Of a DNA stretch of 43,526 bases, positions 31,985 through 39,602 are shown in pieces. The translations under genes were made by a program, and so were the position numbers. Positions within the stretch are counted from its first letter, which is position 1, and each line of letters opens with the position of its first letter. Origin of the DNA: Clostridia bacterium (GTDB lineage: Bacteria; Bacillota; Clostridia; Peptostreptococcales; Anaerovoracaceae); contig CAJTER010000035.1 in the NCBI GenBank assembly GCA_910575405.1, positions 1 through 43,526 on the forward strand, given 5' to 3'. A model generated the notes under the pieces. It did not search any database. It had not been told where the DNA came from and saw only the letters and a program-made list of their open reading frames with translations.

Positions 31985-32117
31985 TATAATTCTAAATGTA
32001 GATAGGGACATAGAAATGATAAACACTAGTTTCTATGTGAACTTTCCTTCTTTTATTGAATACACACAATACACACTTGTAAAACACCTTGGTCCCCCCA
32101 AGGTGTTTTACTTTTTT
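31985..32117 (+). ncRNA. candidate small RNA with strong terminator
   Basis: A TATAAT at 31985-31990 (weak -35) is followed by a hairpin, ACATAGAAA (32008-32016) with TTTCTATGT (32030-32038). After an unpaired A/C/T-rich stretch comes a terminator: GTAAAACACCTTGG (32079-32092) with CCAAGGTGTTTTAC (32098-32111) and six T. The unit would be about 120 bases. It lies 150 bases after alr and ends 300 bases before the AraC gene, so it fits neither as trailer nor as leader. A 47-codon frame crosses it but lacks a good ribosome site. Confidence 0.4.
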
Positions 32118-32231
32118 GGAAAAGCAGCTGCACCTTCTCCTGCCCCCGGCAGCTGCTGAACATTCCTTCAGCACCATCCACCCTGATTTCCAAGCGGCCA
32201 GGCCTGAAAATTTCCTAGACGAAATTAGAGG

Positions 32232-32345
32232 CCAAAAGTTTCAAAAAATCCGAAAAAAATTTTATTTTTTTCTTTTATATAAGTTAGACGCAAAAAGTTC
32301 AAAACGGATGCAGAAAATCCGAAATTTTTTCCTATTATATTTTTT
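32232..32345. repeat. AT-rich imperfect direct repeat upstream of the AraC gene
   Basis: Two related units, each AAAAGTT-CAAAA, then AATCCGAAA, then a T-run ending in TATAT, lie at about 32233-32281 and 32291-32340. The stretch is almost all A and T and sits just upstream of the regulator promoter. It may be an UP element or a bent-DNA site. No gene is seen in 31833-32415 apart from the candidate RNA. Confidence 0.5.
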
Positions 32346-32367
32346 GCCAATTTACAGCTAACGGCCA

Positions 32368-32397
32368 TTAACACAGTCCTCGTTTCTGTTGTATAAT
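32368..32397 (+). promoter_or_regulatory. promoter of the AraC-family gene
   Basis: TTAACA (32368-32373) and TATAAT (32392-32397) are 18 bases apart. Initiation near 32404 leaves an 80-base leader if translation starts at 32485. Confidence 0.6.
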
Positions 32398-32484
32398 ATA
32401 AAGCAAAAGCATTAAGTGAAAGTCTACCGGATGCAGGATTTCATAACCTCCCGGGTGCCTTTCGCGGAAAGGCGGTTTATCATT

Positions 32485-33420
32485 ATGAAACCGGAACACA
32501 CCATTCCAATCGGCGGCGCGCCTCTCAGCATCAGCGTTTACGCGGTTAAGGACAAGCCCCTCCACATGCACAAGGCCGGTATGCTGGAAATTATTTTCTG
32601 CTTAACCGGGACCGTCACCTTTTCCTATGCTTATGAAGACTTTACTTTAAATGCCGGAGAATATGTTTCCGTGGACAAGGATGCCTATTATCTGTACAGC
32701 AGCGGATACAACATGTGCGTTTCTTTTTATGTTGATTTAATGGCGTTTGAGGAAAAATACCCGGATATTCAGCATCAGCTCTTTGTCTGCGAGGGCTGCG
32801 CGCAAAGCACGACCGCATATCCCACAGTTTACCATGATACCTTAAAAGGAAAGCTCATTACGCTGCTGAAAATCATTCTTAATGGGAATATTGAGGGAAA
32901 TATAGCGCGGATTGCAGGTATCACAGCCTCTGTCGTAGATCTGTTTGTCTGTCATTTTCATATTGTTTCATTTCATTCCGGTCAGAACGAAATGAATCGG
33001 GAAATTCTGACCAGATGCCAGGAAATATACGGTTATATAGAGCAGCATTTTAAAGAAAAAATAACTTTGGACGATTTGTCCGCGCATCTGGGACTGAGCA
33101 AAAGTTATCTATCCGAATTTATGCTGAAGGTATCCCTGGGGTTCAGACGGATGCTAGCCTATATCCGAGCCAACAAATCGGAATGGTATCTCATCAACAC
33201 CAGCCATACGATTGTTGAAATTTCCGAAGAATGCGGCTTTTCCGATCCTCAGTATTACTATAAGGCTTTTAAAGAATGGTACAAGTGTACGCCAAAGCAG
33301 TTTCGCGAAAAATACGTCAAGCAGTCTGCCGATAATATGGTTTACTATGAGCCCCATATGATCCGCAGCCTTGTGGATGATCTGATGGTTTCTCATTATA
33401 TAAGCCTGTTTGAAGCATGA
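32485..33420 (+). CDS. AraC-family transcriptional regulator
   Basis: The C-terminal part (from EIYGYIEQHFKEKITLDDLS to PKQFREKYVKQS) holds the double helix-turn-helix of AraC regulators, with LGLSKSYLSEFMLKVSLGF and ISEECGFSDPQYYYKAFKEW. The N-terminal part is a cupin-like sensor (PLHMHKAGMLEIIFCLTGTV). I chose the ATG at 32485 (311 aa) because AAAGGCGG lies nine bases upstream. In-frame GTG at 32416 and ATG at 32431 have no ribosome site. It precedes an amino-acid permease and an amidohydrolase on the same strand and probably activates them. Confidence 0.88.
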   Translation: MKPEHTIPIGGAPLSISVYAVKDKPLHMHKAGMLEIIFCLTGTVTFSYAYEDFTLNAGEYVSVDKDAYYLYSSGYNMCVSFYVDLMAFEEKYPDIQHQLFVCEGCAQSTTAYPTVYHDTLKGKLITLLKIILNGNIEGNIARIAGITASVVDLFVCHFHIVSFHSGQNEMNREILTRCQEIYGYIEQHFKEKITLDDLSAHLGLSKSYLSEFMLKVSLGFRRMLAYIRANKSEWYLINTSHTIVEISEECGFSDPQYYYKAFKEWYKCTPKQFREKYVKQSADNMVYYEPHMIRSLVDDLMVSHYISLFEA

Positions 33421-33469
33421 TTTATTGTTATTTTCAGGTTATATTTTTAAAAATCAACAATTAATAACC

Positions 33470-33498
33470 TTGTTCCTAATAAAATTTCCGAATATTAT
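33470..33498 (+). promoter_or_regulatory. promoter of the permease-amidohydrolase operon
   Basis: TTGTTC (33470-33475) and TATTAT (33493-33498) are 17 bases apart. Both hexamers are imperfect, as expected for an activator-dependent promoter, and the neighbouring AraC protein is the obvious candidate. Confidence 0.5.
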
Positions 33499-33547
33499 GA
33501 AATTGTAGTTATGCACTTTCGTAAAAGCATAAGAAGGAGATTTTATT

Positions 33548-34909
33548 ATGAGCGAAAAAAATCAAACAGGCGAAGTTTCTCTGAAACGGACGCTGACTTT
33601 GCCTCTCATCGTTATGTTTGGGCTGTCCTATCTGGCCCCTACTGTAGTATTTAATTACTATGGACTCTTTACCCCCAGCACCCATGGAATGTATACATTG
33701 GCATTATGCATAACGGCCCTGGTAATGGCGCTTACGGCATACAGCTACACACAGATGGTCAAAGCCTACCCTTCTGCCGGTTCTGCCTACACTTATATCA
33801 GCAAATCGGTGCAGCCGCATCTGGGCTTTCTGTCCGGTTGGGTCATGCTGGTGGACTATCTGCTGCTTCCCATGATCTGCTACCTGCTCCTGGGCGTTTA
33901 TATTAACGAATATTTCCCCATGCTTCCAGTATGGGCGATTGTAGTCGTTGTTGCCGGAATTGGAATGCTGATCAATATCGTGGGAATCAAAACTGCCAGT
34001 ATCATTGATACGATTGTAACCTGCGCGGCCATCGCTTTTACTATTCTGTTCCTTGCCTGCATCGTAAGGTATGTGACCGGCGGAGGTGGCGCGGGGACCT
34101 TATTGGATGCTTCGGCCTTTTATAATCCTGGGCATTTTGAATTAAAGGGTACCCTTGCCGCGTCTGCTGTACTGGCTGCCTCCTTTGTGGGCTTTGATGC
34201 TGTAACTACTCTGGCGGAGGAAGCGAAGGAACCGGAAAAGGTCATGGGCAAAGCGATTATGGGCGTTGTCATTGGCGCAGGTCTTATCTTTGCTATTGTC
34301 GCTTACTTTTCGCAGATCGCATGGCCTGAGGCTCACCTGCATATTGAAGATCCGGACACGGGAATTTTTGAACTCTTTCCACACATCGGCATGAACTGGC
34401 TGGGGACGGTTTTCTTTCTCGTTGATAATTGCGGAAGCTTTGTTTGCGCTCTGGCCGGTATGGGAGCGGTTTCCCGCATTTTGTACGGCATGGGCCGGGA
34501 TAATATTCTGCCCAAAGGCTTCTTTGGCAAAATATCGCCCAAATTCCAGACGCCGGTAAACAATATTGTACTAACCACACTGATCGCCCTGACCGCTATT
34601 TTTTATCAGGATAACGTAATGGGCGCTGCCTCTCTGGTTTCCTTTGGCGCTGTCTGCGGCTTTTTCATGGTCAACTTTTCTGTCATCAGCCATTACATCA
34701 TCAGGGGCAAAGAACGGGGCGCCGGCGCGGTTGTCCGCCATCTGATTATTCCCGCGCTGGGGATGATCAGTCTGCTGGTGGTATTCTATTTTATCGAAAC
34801 TCCGGCAAAGATTCTGGGCGGAATATGGCTCCTCATCGGGATCGTATATCTTCTGATTAAGACAAAGGGCTTCCGCCAGCTGCCGCCGGAAATGAAGCTT
34901 GAAGAATAA
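33548..34909 (+). CDS. APC-superfamily amino acid permease
   Basis: The 453-residue product has twelve membrane segments and APC patterns: MFGLSYLAPTVVF, KAYPSAGSAYTYISKSVQPH, FVGFDAVTTLAEEAKEPEKV and GMGRDNILPKGFFGKISPKF. It resembles the YjeH/YveA-like amine and amino acid transporters. The substrate is not readable; the adjacent amidohydrolase suggests it may import an acylated or amide compound. GAAGGAG precedes the ATG, and the next gene starts 45 bases after its stop. Confidence 0.9.
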   Translation: MSEKNQTGEVSLKRTLTLPLIVMFGLSYLAPTVVFNYYGLFTPSTHGMYTLALCITALVMALTAYSYTQMVKAYPSAGSAYTYISKSVQPHLGFLSGWVMLVDYLLLPMICYLLLGVYINEYFPMLPVWAIVVVVAGIGMLINIVGIKTASIIDTIVTCAAIAFTILFLACIVRYVTGGGGAGTLLDASAFYNPGHFELKGTLAASAVLAASFVGFDAVTTLAEEAKEPEKVMGKAIMGVVIGAGLIFAIVAYFSQIAWPEAHLHIEDPDTGIFELFPHIGMNWLGTVFFLVDNCGSFVCALAGMGAVSRILYGMGRDNILPKGFFGKISPKFQTPVNNIVLTTLIALTAIFYQDNVMGAASLVSFGAVCGFFMVNFSVISHYIIRGKERGAGAVVRHLIIPALGMISLLVVFYFIETPAKILGGIWLLIGIVYLLIKTKGFRQLPPEMKLEE

Positions 34910-34953
34910 TAGGCTGATATCAATATTTGAAAAAGGAAAAAGGAGAAAGGAAA

Positions 34954-36630
34954 ATGACAACCATCATAAAAAACGCGAATATTTATACATCAGATGGCGC
35001 TTGCCCCAAAGCAGACTGCATCATATTTGACGAGTCGCAGATTCACTTTACCGGCCATATAAAGGATGCGGATATGCAGCGGTTTCCGGATGCCCAGATA
35101 TACGATTTAGGCGGGAAGTGCCTGCTGCCTGGCTTTATCGACAGCCACGTCCATCCCGGCTGGGTGACCAAAAGCCTGTGGCACATCCGGCTGCCCTGGA
35201 CCGAGGATCCGCAGGAGCTTTTAGCCTTTATCCGAACGTATGGGCAGGATCACCCCAAATCTGAATACCCATTTTTGTATTTTGAGTATTACCCTACATC
35301 TATGTTCGATGAAAAGGGGCCGACTAAGGAGCTGCTGGATTCGGCTATCAGCGACAGGCCCGTGCTTTGTCAGGATTTCGGCGAGCACCTTTGTTGGGTC
35401 AACAGCAAAATGCTGGAGCTTTTGGGTGTGGATAAGGATACGCCAGATCCGGGACCTCTGGAAACCTTTATACGGGATGAGGATGGAAATCCTACCGGCT
35501 GGGTGCGGGAAATGGCATGGATAAAGTTCGCGGACCATATGTTTCGCGCCCTGAATTGGTATCCACCGGAGGAACTGACAGCAGACTCTCTTTCGGGCTT
35601 CTTTGACTTTCTCCGGGATTCCGGCATTACGGCCATGGCAGATGGATTTATTGAAAATGAGGATCAGATAAAGGCTATCTATGAAATGGACAGGGCGGGA
35701 AAGCTGCAGGTATATTACGATGGCATGGTCCGCTTTTGGAATTACAGCGATCTGCCCGAAAAAATCGCCACGCTGCGGGAATACCAGAAGCTATATACAA
35801 GCAAACATATCAAAGTAAATACCATGAAGCTGTTTTTGGACGGCACCAATGAAAGCGGCAATTCGGCATCGCTCCATGAGCACATCCACGATGCGGGCAA
35901 TTTCGGAGAAATCATGATGGAAACAGATGAGCTGGTGCAGTGCTTTCTGCTGTGCAACAGGGAAGGCCTGGATCTCCACATCCATATGGTCGGCGACCGG
36001 GCTTTCCGGGTTGGCTGCGACGCAGTGGAGGAGGCGCAGAAAATAGCTGCTCAAAAGGGCGAGCCCTGGGTCTGCCAGCCAGTCTTTGCCCACTGCGAGG
36101 TAGTGGACCCTGCTGACATGGATCGGCCCGCCCGCCTGGGAATCTACATCAACTGGTCGTGCCACTGGTCGGGAGGCTACTTTGGAGAAGAAGCTATGAA
36201 TTATTATTCAGACGAAAAGTGGCGCAGAATGTACCAGTTCAACCCTATAGCAGACAGCGGCGCACTTCTGGCCTTTTCCAGCGACGTGGTGACCGGATAT
36301 GAGCTCCACCGGGCCTATCCGTTCTTTGGAATTCAGGTGGCTGCCACAAGAGTGGATCCGGAATTTCCTCTGAACCCTAATAAATACCCAAGTTCCATTC
36401 GGCCGCCGGAATCGGCAAAGCTGTCTCTACCCCTGCTGCTGAAGGGCTATACCATCGGCTCCGCGATCCAGTGCCACTGGCAGGATAAAATGGGATCTCT
36501 AACTCCCGGAAAGCTCGCCAATATGGTTATCGCAGACCAGAACCCATTTGATATACCCGCAGAGCGGATCGGGGATATCAAAATCAAGACAGTGATATTC
36601 GAAGGAAAGGTGATCAAGGGAAGCTTATGA
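34954..36630 (+). CDS. YtcJ-like amidohydrolase (Amidohydro_3)
   Basis: The 558-residue product has LPGFIDSHVHPGW (HxH metal motif near residue 65), DLHIHMVGDRAF, VFAHCEVV and AFSSDVVTGYE as successive metal-binding and catalytic segments. A C-terminal strand follows with GKLANMVIADQNPFDIP. Such enzymes hydrolyse amides, N-formyl or exocyclic C-N bonds; the exact substrate is unknown. The start is the ATG right after GGAGAAAGGAAA; a longer frame to 34927 lacks a site. Its stop overlaps the next gene by four bases. With the permease it forms an uptake-and-hydrolysis pair. Confidence 0.9.
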   Translation: MTTIIKNANIYTSDGACPKADCIIFDESQIHFTGHIKDADMQRFPDAQIYDLGGKCLLPGFIDSHVHPGWVTKSLWHIRLPWTEDPQELLAFIRTYGQDHPKSEYPFLYFEYYPTSMFDEKGPTKELLDSAISDRPVLCQDFGEHLCWVNSKMLELLGVDKDTPDPGPLETFIRDEDGNPTGWVREMAWIKFADHMFRALNWYPPEELTADSLSGFFDFLRDSGITAMADGFIENEDQIKAIYEMDRAGKLQVYYDGMVRFWNYSDLPEKIATLREYQKLYTSKHIKVNTMKLFLDGTNESGNSASLHEHIHDAGNFGEIMMETDELVQCFLLCNREGLDLHIHMVGDRAFRVGCDAVEEAQKIAAQKGEPWVCQPVFAHCEVVDPADMDRPARLGIYINWSCHWSGGYFGEEAMNYYSDEKWRRMYQFNPIADSGALLAFSSDVVTGYELHRAYPFFGIQVAATRVDPEFPLNPNKYPSSIRPPESAKLSLPLLLKGYTIGSAIQCHWQDKMGSLTPGKLANMVIADQNPFDIPAERIGDIKIKTVIFEGKVIKGSL

Positions 36631-37070
36631 AGAAAGTGTTCGATATGCAGATCCGGCAGCCGGAAGATTTTCTCATAAAAGGAACCCGAAAGGGAGATCT
36701 GCTCCTCTCCCGCATCGGAGACGGTACTTTTCGCGGTCAAAATATCCAAGGCAGGGTGCTGCCCCTGGGTATGTCCACCACTTATACTCCCTCAGTGGGT
36801 GTAAATCTCATTCACGCTCCCCTGCTGCTGGAAACGGACGACGGCGCCAGACTCTTCATGCAGCTGGACGCCTATCTTCACCTGGCGCAGGAGCTGGAAG
36901 AAAAGCTGCTGGCAGGAGAATCGGTGCCGCCTGACCAGTATTATTATAAAGGAACCGCCAGCTTTGATATTGGCCATTCCCGGTACAAATGGCTGGAAGA
37001 CAGGCTTTTCGTGTGTCAAGGCATCATCAACAGCTGGAGCGCGCTGGAATTTGCCGTCTACGAAATGTAA
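36627..37070 (+). CDS. DUF3237 family protein
   Basis: The 147-residue product fits DUF3237: G-x-VLPLGMSTTYTPSVGVNL, a middle DDGARLFMQLDAYLHL strand, then ASFDIGHSRYKWLEDRLFVC. It ends in a SALEFAVYEM strand. It would form a small beta barrel like allene oxide cyclase-type folds, and its role is not known. ATGA overlap with the amidohydrolase stop shows coupling, so it probably acts on the same compound, for example as a binding or isomerising partner. A GGGCCTG/CAGGCCC hairpin follows. Confidence 0.78.
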   Translation: MKKVFDMQIRQPEDFLIKGTRKGDLLLSRIGDGTFRGQNIQGRVLPLGMSTTYTPSVGVNLIHAPLLLETDDGARLFMQLDAYLHLAQELEEKLLAGESVPPDQYYYKGTASFDIGHSRYKWLEDRLFVCQGIINSWSALEFAVYEM

Positions 37071-37071
37071 T

Positions 37072-37090
37072 GGGCCTGCGCTGCAGGCCC
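37072..37090 (+). terminator. weak hairpin after the DUF3237 gene
   Basis: GGGCCTG (37072-37078) pairs with CAGGCCC (37084-37090), without a T-run. It is a possible rho-assisted or processing end. Confidence 0.4.
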
Positions 37091-37103
37091 CCTCACCTCC
37101 TAG

Positions 37104-37184
37104 TGCAAGGCGGAATGCATGAGAAACGAGCATCTGTGCCGCCCGTTCCGATACGATAACACGGTATCTATTCTGTTGTTCCAC
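37104..37184 (-). pseudogene. truncated ParE/RelE-type toxin
   Basis: Starting from a GTG inside the end of the antitoxin gene, the frame reads MEQQNRYRVIVSERAAQMLV then SHAFRLA. That is the typical first strand and helix of a ParE/RelE toxin (YRVIV-x-ERA-x-ML-x-H). The similarity then stops and the frame runs on as the complement of the DUF3237 gene. The toxin body with its conserved C-terminal Arg residues is missing. The antitoxin is therefore an orphan. Confidence 0.6.
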
Positions 37185-37455
37185 GGCCTGCCGCCTCCTT
37201 GATTGCTGCGCGCATCATCGCAGAAACTTCACTGACAGAGCAGCCCCTGCTGCCGCGCAGTCTGTCTTCTTCAACTGCCAAAAGTTCCTCCCGCAGCTTT
37301 AACATTTTTTCTCTGCGGCTGTAAGTTCCAATGTCCATAACAACCAGATCTCCCTCGCCATTTTTGGTAAGAAAAACGGGCTCCGCAGTCTTTCTGCATA
37401 TTTCAGCAATCTCATTGTAATTTTGGCGGATTGCAGCGGATGGCCGAATATTCAT
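37168..37455 (-). CDS. Phd/YefM-like antitoxin
   Basis: The 95-residue product has the Phd/YefM N-terminal DNA-binding fold: IRPSAAIRQNYNEIAEICRK, then EPVFLTKNGEGDLVVMDIGT, and a C-terminal acidic helix for the toxin. An AAGGAA site precedes the ATG. The toxin gene that should follow is truncated. It may survive as an anti-addiction antitoxin or as a plain repressor. A TAATATT-CTATC-AATATTA repeat at 37477-37495 upstream is a good autoregulatory site. Confidence 0.85.
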   Translation of the reverse strand: MNIRPSAAIRQNYNEIAEICRKTAEPVFLTKNGEGDLVVMDIGTYSRREKMLKLREELLAVEEDRLRGSRGCSVSEVSAMMRAAIKEAAGRGTTE

Positions 37456-37476
37456 AATAATGCTTCCTTATTATAG

Positions 37477-37495
37477 TAATATTCTATCAATATTA
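37477..37495. promoter_or_regulatory. palindromic operator of the antitoxin gene
   Basis: TAATATT (37477-37483) and AATATTA (37489-37495) form a perfect seven-base inverted repeat around CTATC. A TATAAT at 37470-37475 on the minus strand abuts it. Phd/YefM proteins bind such sites to repress their own operon. Confidence 0.5.
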
Positions 37496-37680
37496 TACTG
37501 GTTTCATGCAATATATGCAAGCTGGATACTGCAAAGCTTCCGAAAGCCTGCCGCCCATACGCCGCAGGCATAGCGCTTATGCAAAATCCATATTTGACCT
37601 TTCCTGCTCCCGATTTTATAATAGATCTTGAAAATGATGGTTTTCCAATATTTTATTGTTTTAGAAACGAGATATGAAGC

Positions 37681-38064
37681 ATGAATGTATTATTTGGCAG
37701 CCCTCACGCAAAGGGCGCCGGTTTTGTTGCTCTCCACGAAATGGAGCAGGTCTTTGAAAAAAACGGAATCAGCACGGAGATCGTTCAGGTGGGAAACCAG
37801 GCAAGGCGGGGCGGCATGTCTTCGACCTTCGATGAGCTGAACAAGTATTTTACCATCTGCGGTATGCCGGTGGCTTCCGGCCAGTACTGGAACAGCCTGC
37901 ACGGGCGAAATGGCGAAGAGGCTCCCGAGGACAAGGAAGGGCTGCAGATCATGCGGACTCTGGCGGAAAATATGTCCTTTCTCATGAAGAGCATAGCCTT
38001 GGGCAAAGAGCAGTACGGACTGCCGCAGAAGGAAGCGCCGGTTCGGACGAATTTTGTCCGCTAA
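37681..38064 (+). pseudogene. flavodoxin-fold NAD(P)H/FMN reductase with internal deletion
   Basis: The 127-codon frame starts NVLFGSPHAKGAGFVALHEM, the phosphate-binding loop of NADPH-dependent FMN reductases (WrbA-like). It then jumps from STEIVQVGNQ directly to ARRGGMSSTFDELNKYFTIC and the normal C-terminus GMPVASGQYWNSLHGR...TNFVR. Intact relatives are about 200-210 aa and have about 80-90 residues in between, with the Cys motif and flavin-ring loops. The reading frame is kept. The product is probably non-functional as a flavoprotein, though a stable remnant protein cannot be excluded. No good ribosome site is seen. Confidence 0.7.
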
Positions 38065-38104
38065 AAAGCGGTTCAAAAAAGCGAGGATAAACGAGGGAAT
38101 TTAG

Positions 38105-38782
38105 ATGGAAGCGCTAATTATTATAAATAAGGTTGCCGGCTGGCTGTTTTTAATATGTTATTCCTATCAGATTTTTTGCATAGCCGTAGCCTTGATAAAA
38201 AGGAAAAGACCGCACAATTCCCGAGACTTAAAGCATCATAAATTTGCTGTCTTAATATCGGCCCGCAACGAAGAAAATGTAATAGCGCCCCTGATAAAAA
38301 GTATTAAAAAAATGTAGGAAGGGGAGATGCGCTCGATTATTTGCTTGGGCGTATAAACGAAGACTATCCAAAATGAACAGCCTGTCAGGTTTAAACAATC
38401 CTGGAATCAGCGGTTTTCGTGTTTTGATATGGCAACGACCATTATGCCGGCTATGATTTTATCCGCAGCATTACTTACTGCCGATTTTTTTGGCGCATTG
38501 TTTATGTTGCTTATGGGAAAATGGCTTAATGGGATTACATTGATCATGCTGCCGACCATAAACGCAAGTGTGCTGGTGTTTTTTATAGGGCTTATCACTA
38601 CTGTTTCTGAATGGAATAAAATTCATACAACAAGCTTTAAGAAAGTGCTTTATATCATAACATTTCCGTTTTTTATGCTGACTTATATTCCGATAGCGGT
38701 AACAGCTTTTTTCAGTAAAAAGGTGGAATGGAAGCCTATTGAACATTCAAAAGCGTTGGATTTAAGTGAGGTGCAGAATTAA
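38105..38782 (+). pseudogene. shattered family 2 glycosyltransferase
   Basis: Three pieces of one membrane glycosyltransferase line up. Positions 38105-38317 give a membrane helix plus FAVLISARNEENVIAPLIKS. About 38320-38376 gives RGDALDYLLGRINEDYPK, the following conserved block. About 38385-38782 gives FKQSWNQRFSCFDMATTIMP and the C-terminal membrane bundle (WNKIHTTSFKKVLYIITFPF, VEWKPIEHSKALDLSE). Two stretches are gone, including the catalytic DAD and QxxRW region, and frames are broken. An intact relative would be about 420-450 aa. The remaining frames have no complete active site. Confidence 0.75.
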
Positions 38783-38793
38783 AGGAGGCTATT

Positions 38794-39414
38794 ATGCTTT
38801 ATTTCATCCAGGGCCTCACCATGGGGCTGGCTTATGTGACGCCAATAGGCCTACAAAATCTCTTTGTCATAAATACGGCTGTTTCCCAGCCCCGCAGGCG
38901 GGTCTACGCCACTGCGTTCATCGTCATTTTTTTCGATGTGACTCTAGCTCTGGCCTGCTTTTTCGGCATAGGAGCGCTGATGGAAGCCTCCGGCCTGCTC
39001 TCCCTGGGAATCCTCTTCGTTGGGAGCCTGATTGTGATATATATTGGTTTTGATCTGCTGCGATCAAAGGGGTCTACGGAAAGCTCGGCGGACGTAAATG
39101 TTTCCCTATGGAAGGTCATCGCCACTGCCTGCGTGGTAACCTGGTTCAACCCTCAGGCCCTCATCGACGGAAGTATGATGCTGGGGGCTTTTAAGGCGGC
39201 TCTGCCTGCTGACGCGTTGGCAGCTTTTATCAGTGGGGTTGCCTGCGCCTCCTGCTGCTGGTTTTTAGGGATTTCCACGGTGCTATCCTTGCTGGGGGCA
39301 AAGATCACGCCAAAGGTGCTGCGGGTCATCAATGTGATCTGCGGGCTGGTGGTTCTCTTTTACGGAATCAAGCTGGGAATTCGCTTTGTGCAGATGCTGC
39401 TGGCGGTGTTGTAA
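38794..39414 (+). CDS. LysE/ArgO-family amino acid exporter
   Basis: The 206-residue product has six membrane segments, starting FIQGLTMGLAYVTPIGLQNL, with the family marks TPIGLQNLFV, GFDLL and WFNPQALIDGSMMLG. LysE/ArgO proteins export lysine or arginine. TAAAGGAGG precedes the ATG. Unlike its neighbours on both sides, the gene is intact. Expression is probably from an unseen promoter within the decayed glycosyltransferase. Confidence 0.9.
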   Translation: MLYFIQGLTMGLAYVTPIGLQNLFVINTAVSQPRRRVYATAFIVIFFDVTLALACFFGIGALMEASGLLSLGILFVGSLIVIYIGFDLLRSKGSTESSADVNVSLWKVIATACVVTWFNPQALIDGSMMLGAFKAALPADALAAFISGVACASCCWFLGISTVLSLLGAKITPKVLRVINVICGLVVLFYGIKLGIRFVQMLLAVL

Positions 39415-39559
39415 ACATAGGGAAATTTGGATGCTATAAGGTGAAATTTTTTTGTTTTTTATTTGTCATTTATTTACTTTTTATACTGTTTATGGTACAC
39501 TGATTTTATGAATACAATTATTTCCTTTTTGTGATTAAATTGTAATTCTAAAAGCTGCA

Positions 39560-39588
39560 TTGTATTGAATTAAAAAAAAAGTTATAAT
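39560..39588 (+). promoter_or_regulatory. promoter of the Rpn-like gene
   Basis: TTGTAT (39560-39565) and TATAAT (39583-39588) are 17 bases apart, with a run of nine A in the spacer. The 190 bases before it (39415-39602) are AT-rich with no other gene. Confidence 0.65.
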
Positions 39589-39602
39589 AAGGGGGAAAAG
39601 AC

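Noticed and set aside
31999-32165. A 47-codon frame MINTSFYVNFPSF... across the candidate small RNA
   Set aside because: It has no convincing ribosome site and runs through a strong terminator.
36792-37184. A full 130-codon toxin gene behind the antitoxin
   Set aside because: Only the first ~27 codons resemble a toxin. The rest is the complement of the DUF3237 gene.
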